DNA of 64,000 nucleotides. It comes from Oscillospiraceae bacterium (GTDB lineage: Bacteria; Bacillota; Clostridia; Oscillospirales; Ruminococcaceae). A model generated the notes under the pieces. It ran no database searches. It worked only from the letters and a program-made list of their open reading frames with translations, and was not told the origin of the DNA. Numbering within the stretch: position 1 is the first letter of the stretch; each line of letters opens with the position of its first letter. The stretch spans positions 1 to 64,000 of the forward strand of contig JAJQBX010000012.1 of assembly GCA_021203065.1 (NCBI GenBank), given 5' to 3'. A program made the translations under genes and the position numbers. Positions 8,161 to 16,160 of the stretch are shown here, piece after piece.

Positions 8161-9447
8161 ATGAGTAAAAGAATAATTTGTCTTGTGTTGTCTTTCATGA
8201 TGCTTATGACCGTCCTTTCGGGATGCGGGCAAGCTATTGACGATGAGGCGGCAACAACCACTGCATCCACAGAAGCTGACGCCTCCACCGATGCAGACAC
8301 AACCGACGCATCGGGCGATTCAACCGACGCTTCTTCAGACGCTTCGTCGATTACCGAGAACTGGAGCTACGACTTCGATTCCTCGTTCATAACGGAAAAC
8401 GGAATCGAATATGTCTGGGAAAGGCTTGACGAGGACACAAGAATCAACCTTGGCGAGGTCATGAATGCCATCAGGGAGGGCATGGTCTATTGCCCGCTGA
8501 CTGTGGGCTTCCCGGACGAGGAGAAGCAGGAATTCCTCACTCTCGTATCCAACTGCTGCACCTTCTATACATGGATAGGAACGTCGTTCAGTGCTTCCAC
8601 CAATCAGGAAACAGGAATGGTTGTCGGAATCACGATAACCTACAGAGGAATCGAATATGAGTCGGACATCGAGCCGCTTATGACCGCACTTGAGGATAAG
8701 CTTCAGGAAATAGTCGCAAGCATCCCCGAGGGAAGCTCTGAATTCGAAACCCTCAGGTACTTACACGACTATCTTATACTCAACTGTGACTACAGTGACA
8801 CCGACGGAACAAGTCCTTTCTCCGCTTACGGCGCACTCGTTGAGGGCTATGCTACATGTCAGGGCTATGCGGATGCCATGCATCTTCTTCTCTCAAGAGC
8901 AGGCTTTGAGACGATGTTTGTAACCGGAATCGGCAATGATGAGAGCGTCACCCACAAGTGGAACTATGTTCTCTGCGAGGACGGTCACTGGTACATCATC
9001 GACCCGACATGGGACGACCCGTCAGATATAACCGACCTCAACTATGTCGGATACTGCTACTTCCTCATAAGCGATGAGGAAATCCTTAAGGATCACGTCG
9101 CAAAGCATGAGAGCAACTACTACGAAACCCCATATGCTGATTCGATGGACATGAACTTCTTCAACGTGATGGGCTACTGCGCTTCAACTGCCGAGGAGGC
9201 TTACGAAATCCTCATGGAGCAGGCTGAGAGCACGATAGACGAGACAAGAAGATGCCTTTATGTCAAGTTCGAAAGCTCCGAGCAGATGAGGGAGATTTAC
9301 GAGACCTTAAGGGATTCATCCCAGCTGATGGAGGTCGTAGAAAAGGCAAATTCAGTTGCCGGAACAACATACCAGACAACGTCATGGGCGAGAACCTACA
9401 ACGACGAGCTCGGCATCCTCACCATAACGCTGAAGGAGTCGGAATAA
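8161..9447 (+). CDS. Transglutaminase-like domain lipoprotein
   Basis: Secreted lipoprotein (lipobox LSGCG near residue 22) with a Thr/Ala/Asp-rich linker (residues about 30-65) and a papain-fold transglutaminase-like domain. The catalytic triad is visible as Cys in ATCQGYADAMHLLLSRAG, His in THKWNYV and Asp in IIDPTWDD. Such domains in anaerobes are generally peptidases or cross-linkers acting on surface or extracellular protein. The actual substrate is unknown. It has 428 residues. It is followed, after a small AAGAGG-gaaa-CCTCTT hairpin (9464-9479), by a second protein of the same class. The two probably share one transcript. Confidence 0.83.
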   Translation: MSKRIICLVLSFMMLMTVLSGCGQAIDDEAATTTASTEADASTDADTTDASGDSTDASSDASSITENWSYDFDSSFITENGIEYVWERLDEDTRINLGEVMNAIREGMVYCPLTVGFPDEEKQEFLTLVSNCCTFYTWIGTSFSASTNQETGMVVGITITYRGIEYESDIEPLMTALEDKLQEIVASIPEGSSEFETLRYLHDYLILNCDYSDTDGTSPFSAYGALVEGYATCQGYADAMHLLLSRAGFETMFVTGIGNDESVTHKWNYVLCEDGHWYIIDPTWDDPSDITDLNYVGYCYFLISDEEILKDHVAKHESNYYETPYADSMDMNFFNVMGYCASTAEEAYEILMEQAESTIDETRRCLYVKFESSEQMREIYETLRDSSQLMEVVEKANSVAGTTYQTTSWARTYNDELGILTITLKESE

Positions 9448-9515
9448 CTGAAAATTGAGGCTAAAGAGGGAAACCTCTTCATCCAGATAAACAAACCGAA
9501 TACGGAGGAAAGACA

Positions 9516-11150
9516 ATGAACAAGTTCAAGAGAATTCTGTCGCTTGTGATGGCAATTGTTCTCACGGTCACGATGATGGCAGGCTGTGGAAGCAAGATCG
9601 AAGACGAGGAGAGCGTGGTATCAGGAGATGCCGCAGTCACCGAAGTCCCCGAAGCGACGACCGAGGCTACAACCACCACCGAGGCTACAACCACCACTGA
9701 GGCTACAACCACCGAAGCCACAACCGTTGCCACAACCGAGGCGACGACCACTGCAACTGCGGCTACAACCGCTTCGACCGAATACACCGTTGAGTCTATG
9801 AGTGCGACGATGTACGCTACATATTCTGTCAACGTAAGAAGCGGTCCGTCTACCGACTATGACAGAATCGGAGCATACGCTCAGGGCGCAGAGGTCACAG
9901 TTACCGGACGTGCCTCAACAGGCTGGTATCAGGTTAACTACAAGGGCGAGACCGGATATGTTTCCGCTTCCTATCTTTCCTCCGAACCTGTTGCAACCAC
10001 CGCAACCACTACAGAGGATTCTGTAGACCTTGACGACGATTCGTCAAGCACAACCACTTCGAGCACATCGAGCTCCTCAACCACCACCTCTACCATCACC
10101 GTTTCAGCAGGTGACTGGGCGGCTGACAACGGCTGGGAGACCATCATCAGCTACATGAAAGAGGACAGATTCGTAACCATCCTCGACATCATCATGGAGG
10201 GCATTCAGAACTTCGAGTCCACCATCTATGTAACCGGTTATGTCACCGAGGATGAAGCGTACAACTTTGCAAACCTCATCCTGCCGATGATATGCGTTGA
10301 GTACTGCTATGTCGATTCAATCGGTGCTTCCACCGCAGGAGGCTACCTGAGCAAGGTCACCATCAACTACAACTGCAGCAGTGCTTCAGAAGCCAGCAAG
10401 ATGGTAAGCGAGCTCCAGACTGCCACCAACAAGGCTCTTGCAAATCTTACAAGCTCTATGTCCGACTATGAGAAGGTATTTTATCTCACCGAATGGCTTG
10501 TTACCAACTGTGCTTATAATGGCACTTCTTCCACCTGCAACACCGCTTATGGCGCAATTGTAAAGGGTGCAGCAAACTGTCAGGGATATGCAAAGGGACT
10601 CTTCTATCTCTTGGCTAAGGCTGGATTTGACGTTGTATTCTGCGAGGGCTGGGGCTCAGACGCCAAGCACCTCTGGGTCAAGGTCAAGATAGGAAGCTCA
10701 TGGTACAATATCGACCCGACATGGTGCGATCCTACCACCCCGACAACGGTTGACCCGTCGTACGTTGACTATTCGTTCATCTGTGTGACCGACGAATTCA
10801 TGGCTGCCACTCACGCAGAGGTCTATGACATGGAATTCTACACCGTTCCGTCTGCCACAAGCACCAAGTATGACTGGTATGTCCTCAACGGCTGCTATGC
10901 AACAAGCCTGAGCGAGGCTGTGAGCATCCTTGAGTCCGCAACAAAGACCGCAATAGCCGAGGGCTCTGAGTATGTATATGTAAGAATCAAGGTTTCCTCC
11001 TCGAGCATATATGACGAGCTTGCCTCCTCCTACAAGGCTTCCGGCTACAACAGCAAGATTCTCTCAAGCATCACCTCCAAGTACACCTGCGACGGCGTTC
11101 TTCCGAGAGAAGCGGGACTCTACAGAGTATACCGTCTGAAGCTGAATTAG
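9516..11150 (+). CDS. Lipoprotein with SH3b and transglutaminase-like domains
   Basis: Lipoprotein (MMAGCGSK lipobox) of 544 residues. After a Thr-rich linker built of repeated TTTEA units (residues about 45-90) comes a bacterial SH3 domain (SVNVRSGPSTDYDRIGAYAQG and WYQVNYKGETGYVSASYL, about 105-160), typical of cell-wall binding. A second Ser/Thr linker follows, then a transglutaminase-like core with Cys in AANCQGYAKGLFYLLAKAG, His in KHLWVKV and Asp in YNIDPTWCDP. It is a paralogue of the upstream lipoprotein with the SH3 module added. It likely acts at the wall. Substrate unknown. Confidence 0.84.
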   Translation: MNKFKRILSLVMAIVLTVTMMAGCGSKIEDEESVVSGDAAVTEVPEATTEATTTTEATTTTEATTTEATTVATTEATTTATAATTASTEYTVESMSATMYATYSVNVRSGPSTDYDRIGAYAQGAEVTVTGRASTGWYQVNYKGETGYVSASYLSSEPVATTATTTEDSVDLDDDSSSTTTSSTSSSSTTTSTITVSAGDWAADNGWETIISYMKEDRFVTILDIIMEGIQNFESTIYVTGYVTEDEAYNFANLILPMICVEYCYVDSIGASTAGGYLSKVTINYNCSSASEASKMVSELQTATNKALANLTSSMSDYEKVFYLTEWLVTNCAYNGTSSTCNTAYGAIVKGAANCQGYAKGLFYLLAKAGFDVVFCEGWGSDAKHLWVKVKIGSSWYNIDPTWCDPTTPTTVDPSYVDYSFICVTDEFMAATHAEVYDMEFYTVPSATSTKYDWYVLNGCYATSLSEAVSILESATKTAIAEGSEYVYVRIKVSSSSIYDELASSYKASGYNSKILSSITSKYTCDGVLPREAGLYRVYRLKLN

Positions 11151-11252
11151 CACTCAAAGGTCTGACCAACTCATTTAAATGAACGCCTCGAAAATTTTGT
11201 TTGATTGTGCATGGTGCACAAAACCAACAACTCAAATTCGGCAAATTGCATA

Positions 11253-11281
11253 TTCCATTTTCCGCCGAATTGTGCTATAAT
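11253..11281 (+). promoter_or_regulatory. Promoter of the orphan solute-binding lipoprotein
   Basis: TTCCAT (11253-11258), 17-nt spacer, perfect TATAAT (11276-11281). It is preceded by the hairpin TTGTGCA-tgg-TGCACAA (11205-11221). Confidence 0.55.
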
Positions 11282-11335
11282 GATTGGGTATTAACCCGTT
11301 GGCAAAACCACACACTATTGAAAGGAAACATTACT

Positions 11336-12769
11336 ATGGCAAAAAGATTTATTGCGATCGGAATGGTTGCGCTGATGATCGTTGCGCTGGTAGGATGCGG
11401 AAGCACCAAGCGTGAAATTGTCCAGCTCACCCTTTCGACCGAGGATTCCACTGCAATTCTTGCGGCGGCGGGCATCATGCTCCCCGACGTTGAGGATGCG
11501 GCAGGAGCCTACACAACCATCAAGTACCATCACTGGTCTGATGCGTTCCATAACTATTCCGAGGATGAAATCCTTAACACCGGTTACTGGACATTCGTAA
11601 ACAAGTACGGCGGAGAAGTAGAGTGGATTGAAACTACATATTCAACCCGTTTTGATGACCTTGCAAACCTCGTTCTGGCAAGCGATTCTCCCGACTTCAC
11701 CACCTGCTCTGTAACCACTTTCCCCTACTACTGCATCAAGGGCATGTTCGTAGTCGTTGACGACTATATCGACTACACCGACGCTCTCTGGGAAGGAACT
11801 GCAGACTTCGCAGCCAACTACTTCTCAATCGGCGGACAGAACTATGCTATTGTCACCGACATCAAGGCTACCACTGTTATAGCTTATAACAGAAGAGTCA
11901 TTGAGGAATGGGGCTATGACGATCCTGCTGAGCTCTACTACAACGACGAGTGGACTTGGGATGTATTCTATGAAATGTGCGTTGACTTCTCTGATCCCGA
12001 CGAGGACAGATATGCTCTTGACGGCTGGTACTGGGAGCAGGGTCTTATCGACTCGACCGGTGTAACAGTCGTTGCACTTGAGGACGGCGTATTCGTTTCA
12101 AATATCGACGACCCGAGACTTGAAGAAGTTGAGTCCCTTATCTACGACCTCAACAAGAACGACTGCGTATATCCGAGATGGAACAACAGCTATCAGTGCC
12201 GTAACTCCAACACCACTGGTGCTGGTGTCAAGGAAGGACTTTGCCTGTTCTATCCTGTAGAGAAGTGGGGCTTCACCGACACTGTTGAGAACATCAGCTC
12301 TGTCTGGGGCGACATCACCGAGGGCGAAGTCATGTTCTGCCCGATGCCTCGTGACGCAGACGGCGACGGCAACTACTACTTGGCGGCTCAGCCTGTAGGC
12401 TACCACATCATTCAGGGTGCTCAGAACCCCGAAGCGGTTGTCCTCTTGGCTGCATGCGAGAGATTCAAGGTTTTGGATCCGACCGTTATCGACATCGACA
12501 CCAAGCAGCTTCAGGAAATCTACCTGTGGACTGACGAAATGCTCGCAATGCTCGATGAGACCTATGATCTCGTTAACAACTACCAGATCGTCAACTTCAC
12601 CTCCGGATGCCAGTCAACCCTTAAGACTGCTGTAAACAACCTCACCGGCGGTACAGTTGGTAGCAGTGCTTCTACATGGGCACAGCTCAAGGAGACCTAC
12701 TCCGACCAGATTGAGTATTACATCGAAGAGCTGAACGCAATGTTCACCGGCGAAATTGCGGTAGAATAG
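11336..12769 (+). CDS. Orphan extracellular solute-binding lipoprotein (family 1-like)
   Basis: Lipoprotein (lipobox ALVGCGS) of 477 residues that resembles family 1 carbohydrate-binding proteins of ABC importers. It has a region like EWIETTYSTRFDDLANLVLASDSPDF, a DYIDYTDALW segment, and EEWGYDDPAELYYNDEWTWDVFYEMC. No permease or ATPase gene is adjacent. It is clearly paralogous to the gene at 60387-61844, sharing the N-terminal block GCGST.REIV.LTLS, the AFHNYSEDEI region and the C-terminal TVIDIDTKQL.EIY.WTDEML. The start ATG 11336 follows AAAGGA. A longer frame from 11201 crosses the promoter and is rejected. It ends at an intrinsic terminator. Confidence 0.78.
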   Translation: MAKRFIAIGMVALMIVALVGCGSTKREIVQLTLSTEDSTAILAAAGIMLPDVEDAAGAYTTIKYHHWSDAFHNYSEDEILNTGYWTFVNKYGGEVEWIETTYSTRFDDLANLVLASDSPDFTTCSVTTFPYYCIKGMFVVVDDYIDYTDALWEGTADFAANYFSIGGQNYAIVTDIKATTVIAYNRRVIEEWGYDDPAELYYNDEWTWDVFYEMCVDFSDPDEDRYALDGWYWEQGLIDSTGVTVVALEDGVFVSNIDDPRLEEVESLIYDLNKNDCVYPRWNNSYQCRNSNTTGAGVKEGLCLFYPVEKWGFTDTVENISSVWGDITEGEVMFCPMPRDADGDGNYYLAAQPVGYHIIQGAQNPEAVVLLAACERFKVLDPTVIDIDTKQLQEIYLWTDEMLAMLDETYDLVNNYQIVNFTSGCQSTLKTAVNNLTGGTVGSSASTWAQLKETYSDQIEYYIEELNAMFTGEIAVE

Positions 12770-12800
12770 CGCATAGCGCAGTATAATCAGATTATCATCA

Positions 12801-12830
12801 AAGCCCGTTCTCATATGAGAGCGGGCTTTT
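12801..12830 (+). terminator. Intrinsic terminator of the solute-binding lipoprotein
   Basis: Twelve-base stem AAGCCCGTTCTC / GAGAGCGGGCTT with an ATAT loop, followed by TTTT. Confidence 0.85.
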
Positions 12831-12833
12831 GCA

Positions 12834-12897
12834 TGCGCCCCTGCGGGGCGCACCCCTCCACCGGCTTCGCCGGTCCCCCTCCCCTTTCAGGGGAGGC
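12834..12897. repeat. Palindromic intergenic repeat (family 1, second copy)
   Basis: TGCGCCCC-tgc-GGGGCGCA, then CCTCCACCGGC-ttc-GCCGG, then CCCCTCCCC-tttca-GGGGAGG. Same order and flanks as the cluster at 2636-2754, with altered hairpin cores. Confidence 0.72.
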
Positions 12898-12968
12898 TTT
12901 AACTGCCTCTGCATAACTTTTCTGCTTTGCTCATATTCTATAACAAAAGAATTCTGGAGGAATAGGGT

Positions 12969-13250
12969 ATGAATACTGCTGAAACGCCAATCAGGAAGCA
13001 CAATCTGATACTCGAGGACCGAAATAAGCTTTCGCTTTCGGGGGTTACGGATGTGGAGAGCTTTGACGACACGGAGGTGTCGCTCTATACTACTCAGGGG
13101 GAGTTGGTGATAAGAGGCAAGAAGCTTCATGTGGATGAAGTGAGCCTTGAGACGGGAGATCTTGAGATGTCGGGCGAAGTGAAGTCGATGATATACGGCG
13201 ATAAAGACCGCACCAAGAAGCCCACAGTGTGGAAGAAGCTGACGAGGTGA
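12969..13250 (+). CDS. yabP: Sporulation protein YabP
   Basis: Small protein (93 residues) of the YabP/YqfC family, needed for normal spore coat or cortex formation and expressed in the mother cell in Bacillus. The sequence shows HNLILEDRNKLSLSGVTDVESFDD and the LVIRGKKLHVDEVSLETGDLEMSG pattern characteristic of the family. It is followed at once by yabQ and then divIC, the order conserved across spore formers. TGGAGG lies eight or so bases before the ATG. This is the main evidence that the organism can sporulate. Confidence 0.9.
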   Translation: MNTAETPIRKHNLILEDRNKLSLSGVTDVESFDDTEVSLYTTQGELVIRGKKLHVDEVSLETGDLEMSGEVKSMIYGDKDRTKKPTVWKKLTR

Positions 13251-13255
13251 ATAAC

Positions 13256-13672
13256 ATGAATTTCAACCCCGGTTCTTTCACCGGAGTAATCGGCGAGATG
13301 AAGATGCTCGGCTTGGCGGCGGTTGTCGGGGCGGTGCTGGGAGCGGTCTATGACATTCTGAGGGCTCTTCGGATTACCGTTCCGCACCGGTTCTGGGCTG
13401 TCTTTGCGGAGGATTTTCTGTTTGTACTTTTTTCAGGAATGGTATACTTCCTCTGGTCGGTTGAGATGCTCGAGGGCGAGCTGAGGCTCTATGTCATCAT
13501 CGGGATGATGGCGGGGTTTGCGGCTTATCTTTCTACTCTTGGAAGAATCGTCACGGGAATTTTCCGGACGGCGGCAAAAATTACCGGAAAAATCGCCCGT
13601 TTTGCGACGGAAAAGCTTAAAAATCTGGCTTCCGCAAAAAAATTTCTCAGAAAAATAAAAAAATCCTCCTAA
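13256..13672 (+). CDS. yabQ: Spore cortex protein YabQ
   Basis: Integral membrane protein of 138 residues required for spore cortex synthesis. It has three or so membrane spans (residues about 15-35, 45-65 and 75-95), the AVLGAVYDILRALR motif after the first helix, and a basic tail (KKFLRKIKK). The ATG at 13256 follows GAGGTG and lies six bases after the yabP stop. An upstream in-frame ATG overlaps yabP and is less likely. The protein is slightly short for the family. Confidence 0.87.
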   Translation: MNFNPGSFTGVIGEMKMLGLAAVVGAVLGAVYDILRALRITVPHRFWAVFAEDFLFVLFSGMVYFLWSVEMLEGELRLYVIIGMMAGFAAYLSTLGRIVTGIFRTAAKITGKIARFATEKLKNLASAKKFLRKIKKSS

Positions 13673-13677
13673 ATGAC

Positions 13678-13707
13678 TTGCAAGATGGGCTCTGAATGTT
13701 GTATAAT
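13678..13707 (+). promoter_or_regulatory. Promoter of divIC
   Basis: TTGCAA (13678-13683), 18-nt spacer, TATAAT (13702-13707), placing a start about 30 nt before divIC. divIC can therefore be expressed apart from the sporulation genes. Confidence 0.7.
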
Positions 13708-13744
13708 ATACCTTGCATAACTATCTAAGAATGGAGGGTGAGAA

Positions 13745-14104
13745 ATGTCTGCAACTGCTAAGGATGCAAAAGCCAAAAGACCCCAGACGAAAGCACAGCT
13801 CAGAGCGCAGCTCAAAAAGGGTCATAACAAGCATAAGTCCGGGCATTTTATAAAGCTCATATTCTTCTCAACCCTTCTCGTCTATGCGGCGTCGGTAATT
13901 ATCAACACCCAAGCGGAGATTGCCGAGCAGAAAGCGACCATCGAGAAGCTTGAAGCCGAAATCGTCGAGGCACAGCAGGAAAACGACGAATACACAAGGC
14001 TTTTAAGCGACGACGATGAGTACGAGTATATGCTCTCTGCCGCCATCGAGCGTGGATATGCCTACCCGAGGGAAACGAGGTATTACGCCAAGTCGGTGGA
14101 ATAA
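13745..14104 (+). CDS. divIC: Septum formation initiator family protein (DivIC/FtsB-like)
   Basis: Bitopic division protein of the FtsB/DivIC family, part of the FtsL-FtsB(DivIC)-FtsQ(DivIB) complex at the septum. The 119 residues have a Lys-rich cytoplasmic N-terminus, one membrane span (FIKLIFFSTLLVYAASVII, about 36-54), a coiled coil (residues about 56-90) and the typical ERGYAYPRETRYY ending. Position after yabP-yabQ and before the S1-domain gene matches the conserved Firmicute locus. Confidence 0.9.
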   Translation: MSATAKDAKAKRPQTKAQLRAQLKKGHNKHKSGHFIKLIFFSTLLVYAASVIINTQAEIAEQKATIEKLEAEIVEAQQENDEYTRLLSDDDEYEYMLSAAIERGYAYPRETRYYAKSVE

Positions 14105-14191
14105 CCCGGGACGAAGCGAGGATAGTTGTGACGACGCTATGCCTGAAATCCGGCGTAGCAAATAAGTCATGAAAGAGGAAAAAGTAAATTT

Positions 14192-14797
14192 ATGCAGCTT
14201 GAGGAAGGAAGCATTATCGAGGGCAGAGTCACCGGTATTCAGAAATTCGGCGCATTCATTGACATCGGCGGAGGAAAGAACGGAATGGTCCACATTTCGG
14301 AGGTTTCTCCTACATATGTTGCCGACATCAACGACTTTCTGAAGGTCGGTCAGATTGTAAAGGTCAAGGTCATTTCGATTGCCGATAACGGCAAGGTCGC
14401 ACTGTCTATAAAGAGGGCACTCCCGCCGAAGGAGCCAGCTCCGCACCATCCCAAAGGCGGACAGCCGGGTGGGCATCACGGCGGACAGGGCGGACAGCCG
14501 GGCGGCGGCAGAGACAACCGTGGCGGCTACAATCAGGGTCATGACAAGGGCATGATGTACGACAAGGACAAGGATTCCCAGCCGGTGAGGCACTATTCGC
14601 AGAAAAAGACTGTGAAGAAGGAGGAGCTGAGCCCCGAATCGCTCGAGAACGCCGAGTATGCCTACAAGCCCAGCGGCACCACAACTGACGCCGGCTTTGA
14701 GGATATGCTTTCAAAGTTCAAGACCTCCAGCGAAGACCGCATGTCCGACCTCAAACGCTCGATGGACGTCAAAAAGCGTGGGTCGAGGAGGAGATAA
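14192..14797 (+). CDS. S1 RNA-binding domain protein (YabR/YugI-like)
   Basis: A single S1 domain (residues about 1-75: GSIIEGRVTGIQKFGAFIDIGGGKNGMVHISEVS, ending VALSIKRALPPKE) that binds RNA. It is followed by a Gly/His/Gln-rich disordered linker and a conserved-looking tail with FEDMLSKFKTSSEDRMSDLKR. This two-part layout is known from the YabR-type proteins encoded next to divIC in Clostridia. 201 residues. After the stop the same frame stays open for 27 more codons, which may be a decayed extension. Function likely concerns ribosome or RNA metabolism. Confidence 0.87.
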   Translation: MQLEEGSIIEGRVTGIQKFGAFIDIGGGKNGMVHISEVSPTYVADINDFLKVGQIVKVKVISIADNGKVALSIKRALPPKEPAPHHPKGGQPGGHHGGQGGQPGGGRDNRGGYNQGHDKGMMYDKDKDSQPVRHYSQKKTVKKEELSPESLENAEYAYKPSGTTTDAGFEDMLSKFKTSSEDRMSDLKRSMDVKKRGSRRR

Positions 14798-14901
14798 TGT
14801 CCCTCCGCTTACGGCGAGTATGAGCCGTATCGGTTTGTGGATACGGAGGAGGAGTTTGAGGAGCAGGTCAGGCTGCTGTAATAGTTGGTTTGAGGATTCG
14901 A

Positions 14902-14932
14902 AACCGTGCCGTTTCGGGCACGGTTCTCTTTT
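14902..14932 (+). terminator. Intrinsic terminator after the S1-domain gene
   Basis: Stem AACCGTGCC / GGCACGGTT, loop gtttcg, followed by CTCTTTTG. It closes the divIC-S1 unit. Confidence 0.8.
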
Positions 14933-14950
14933 GTGAAACATGGAGGAATC

Positions 14951-15682
14951 ATGGTGAAGTTAAAATCGTTTGGCAGAAGACTTATGGCTGTGTTGACGGC
15001 GGCGGTGATTCTTATGAGTCTCAGTGCCTGTGGCAGCAGTGACCCGGTCGCCGGAGAGGACTATATCTTGGCGGCAAGAGCTGAGTATGTCGGACTCGAC
15101 TCCGCAAGGGTAGATGTCGTCAACGACGAAACCGGGGAGTCGGAGCAGATATTCATCTATAAGTATGATGAAGTGGGACTGATGACCTACTCCTATTATG
15201 CCGTTTCCGGCGACACGGTAATCGCCCAGTACAATAACGGCTATGAGCAGTATACTGAAGAGGACGGCGTCGTAACCTATCTCGACACCGGCGATGCGAG
15301 CTTCTCCTCCTACTCAAAGGACGTTCCCTATCCGTTGGCTGATGAAGGGCTTATTGTCTTCTACAAGAAAGCCGTCAATACCGAAACCTCCTATATCGCC
15401 ACAAACGAGCTCGCAATCGAGATATGCCACTACTACGACATCTCGAAGCTCGGCTCAGTCGACACCGTTGAAAATATGACCGGCTTCAAGGTCCTTTACT
15501 ACTTCGACGGCGACGGCAACTTCCTCTTCCTCAGAGAGGTCACCGAAGTCACAAACGACGACGGGTCAATCACCGAATACTCCTACTCTATTTATATAAC
15601 CGAGAAAAACGAAGTCACAACCGTGCCGAACTTTATTGATACTTCGAGGGTTGAGACGGAGGAGGTTGGGGAAGAAGTGTAA
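14951..15682 (+). CDS. Hypothetical lipoprotein
   Basis: Secreted lipoprotein of 243 residues. A basic N-terminus and hydrophobic segment end in the lipobox LSACG (Cys near residue 27). The mature part is acidic and rich in Tyr, Asp and Thr, with repeated beta-like strands (for example YFDGDGNFLFLREVTEV and ITEYSYSIYITEKNEV), reminiscent of outer-surface beta-sandwich lipoproteins. I do not recognise a named family. The ATG at 14951 directly follows TGGAGGA. It stands alone between a terminator and the XRE cassette. Confidence 0.7.
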   Translation: MVKLKSFGRRLMAVLTAAVILMSLSACGSSDPVAGEDYILAARAEYVGLDSARVDVVNDETGESEQIFIYKYDEVGLMTYSYYAVSGDTVIAQYNNGYEQYTEEDGVVTYLDTGDASFSSYSKDVPYPLADEGLIVFYKKAVNTETSYIATNELAIEICHYYDISKLGSVDTVENMTGFKVLYYFDGDGNFLFLREVTEVTNDDGSITEYSYSIYITEKNEVTTVPNFIDTSRVETEEVGEEV

Positions 15683-15736
15683 ATTATTTTGGACGCAGGT
15701 TTTGAGCTCTAAGGCTGTGTTTTGTTGTTTCTTGTT

Positions 15737-15791
15737 TGTCATATATTTTCACATAATTATCATTGACAATATGACAGCAAACGTGTACAAT
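15737..15791 (+). promoter_or_regulatory. Promoter and candidate operator of the XRE-ImmA-PIN cassette
   Basis: Consensus TTGACA (15763-15768), 17-nt spacer, TACAAT (15786-15791). A perfect inverted repeat TGTCATAT (15737-15744) / ATATGACA (15769-15776) brackets the -35 box with a 32-bp offset, about three helical turns. This fits an autoregulatory binding site for the XRE protein; that role is inferred. Confidence 0.65.
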
Positions 15792-15815
15792 TTAAGTATA
15801 AGGAGGCGAGTTTTC

Positions 15816-16160
15816 ATGAGTAAAACTGAAATTGTTGCAAATAATATGCGAGAGCTTCGCAAAGACTGGAACTTCAGACAAAGTGACATTGCAAGTTTTC
15901 TTGGCGTTGATACCAGTCTCATATCAAGGGCTGAAAGTGCGGAAAGAGCCTTGTCTGTCGATTTGCTTGAAAAGCTCGGAGATTTATACGGAGTATCGTT
16001 GGCTGATTTGGAGAATGTTAAAGGCGCGGAGATTCCTTACAAATGTGCTTACAGGGCAGAAAATATTAGCAGGGAAGATATGGAAACAATTTGCGCTATA
16101 AATAAAATTGCTAAAAATGCAATCTTTTTGGAAAAACTTCTGGGAGGCAGTGAACAGTGA
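15816..16160 (+). CDS. XRE-family helix-turn-helix regulator (cassette gene 1)
   Basis: DNA-binding protein of 114 residues with a Cro/CI-type helix-turn-helix at about residues 8-62 (NMRELRKDWNFRQSDIASFLGVDTSLISRAESAERALSV, the recognition helix around SLISRAE). Its C-terminus (CAYRAENISREDMETICAINKIAKNA) is typical of XRE proteins encoded with ImmA/IrrE peptidases. The ATG at 15816 follows AAGGAGG. The stop overlaps the next gene by four bases. It probably represses the cassette until cleaved or displaced, by analogy with other XRE/DUF955 pairs. Confidence 0.85.
   Translation: MSKTEIVANNMRELRKDWNFRQSDIASFLGVDTSLISRAESAERALSVDLLEKLGDLYGVSLADLENVKGAEIPYKCAYRAENISREDMETICAINKIAKNAIFLEKLLGGSEQ

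Noticed and set aside
9640-9780. CRISPR-like array in the Thr-linker repeats
   Set aside because: In-frame codon repeats (Thr-Thr-Glu-Ala) inside a coding region, without spacers.
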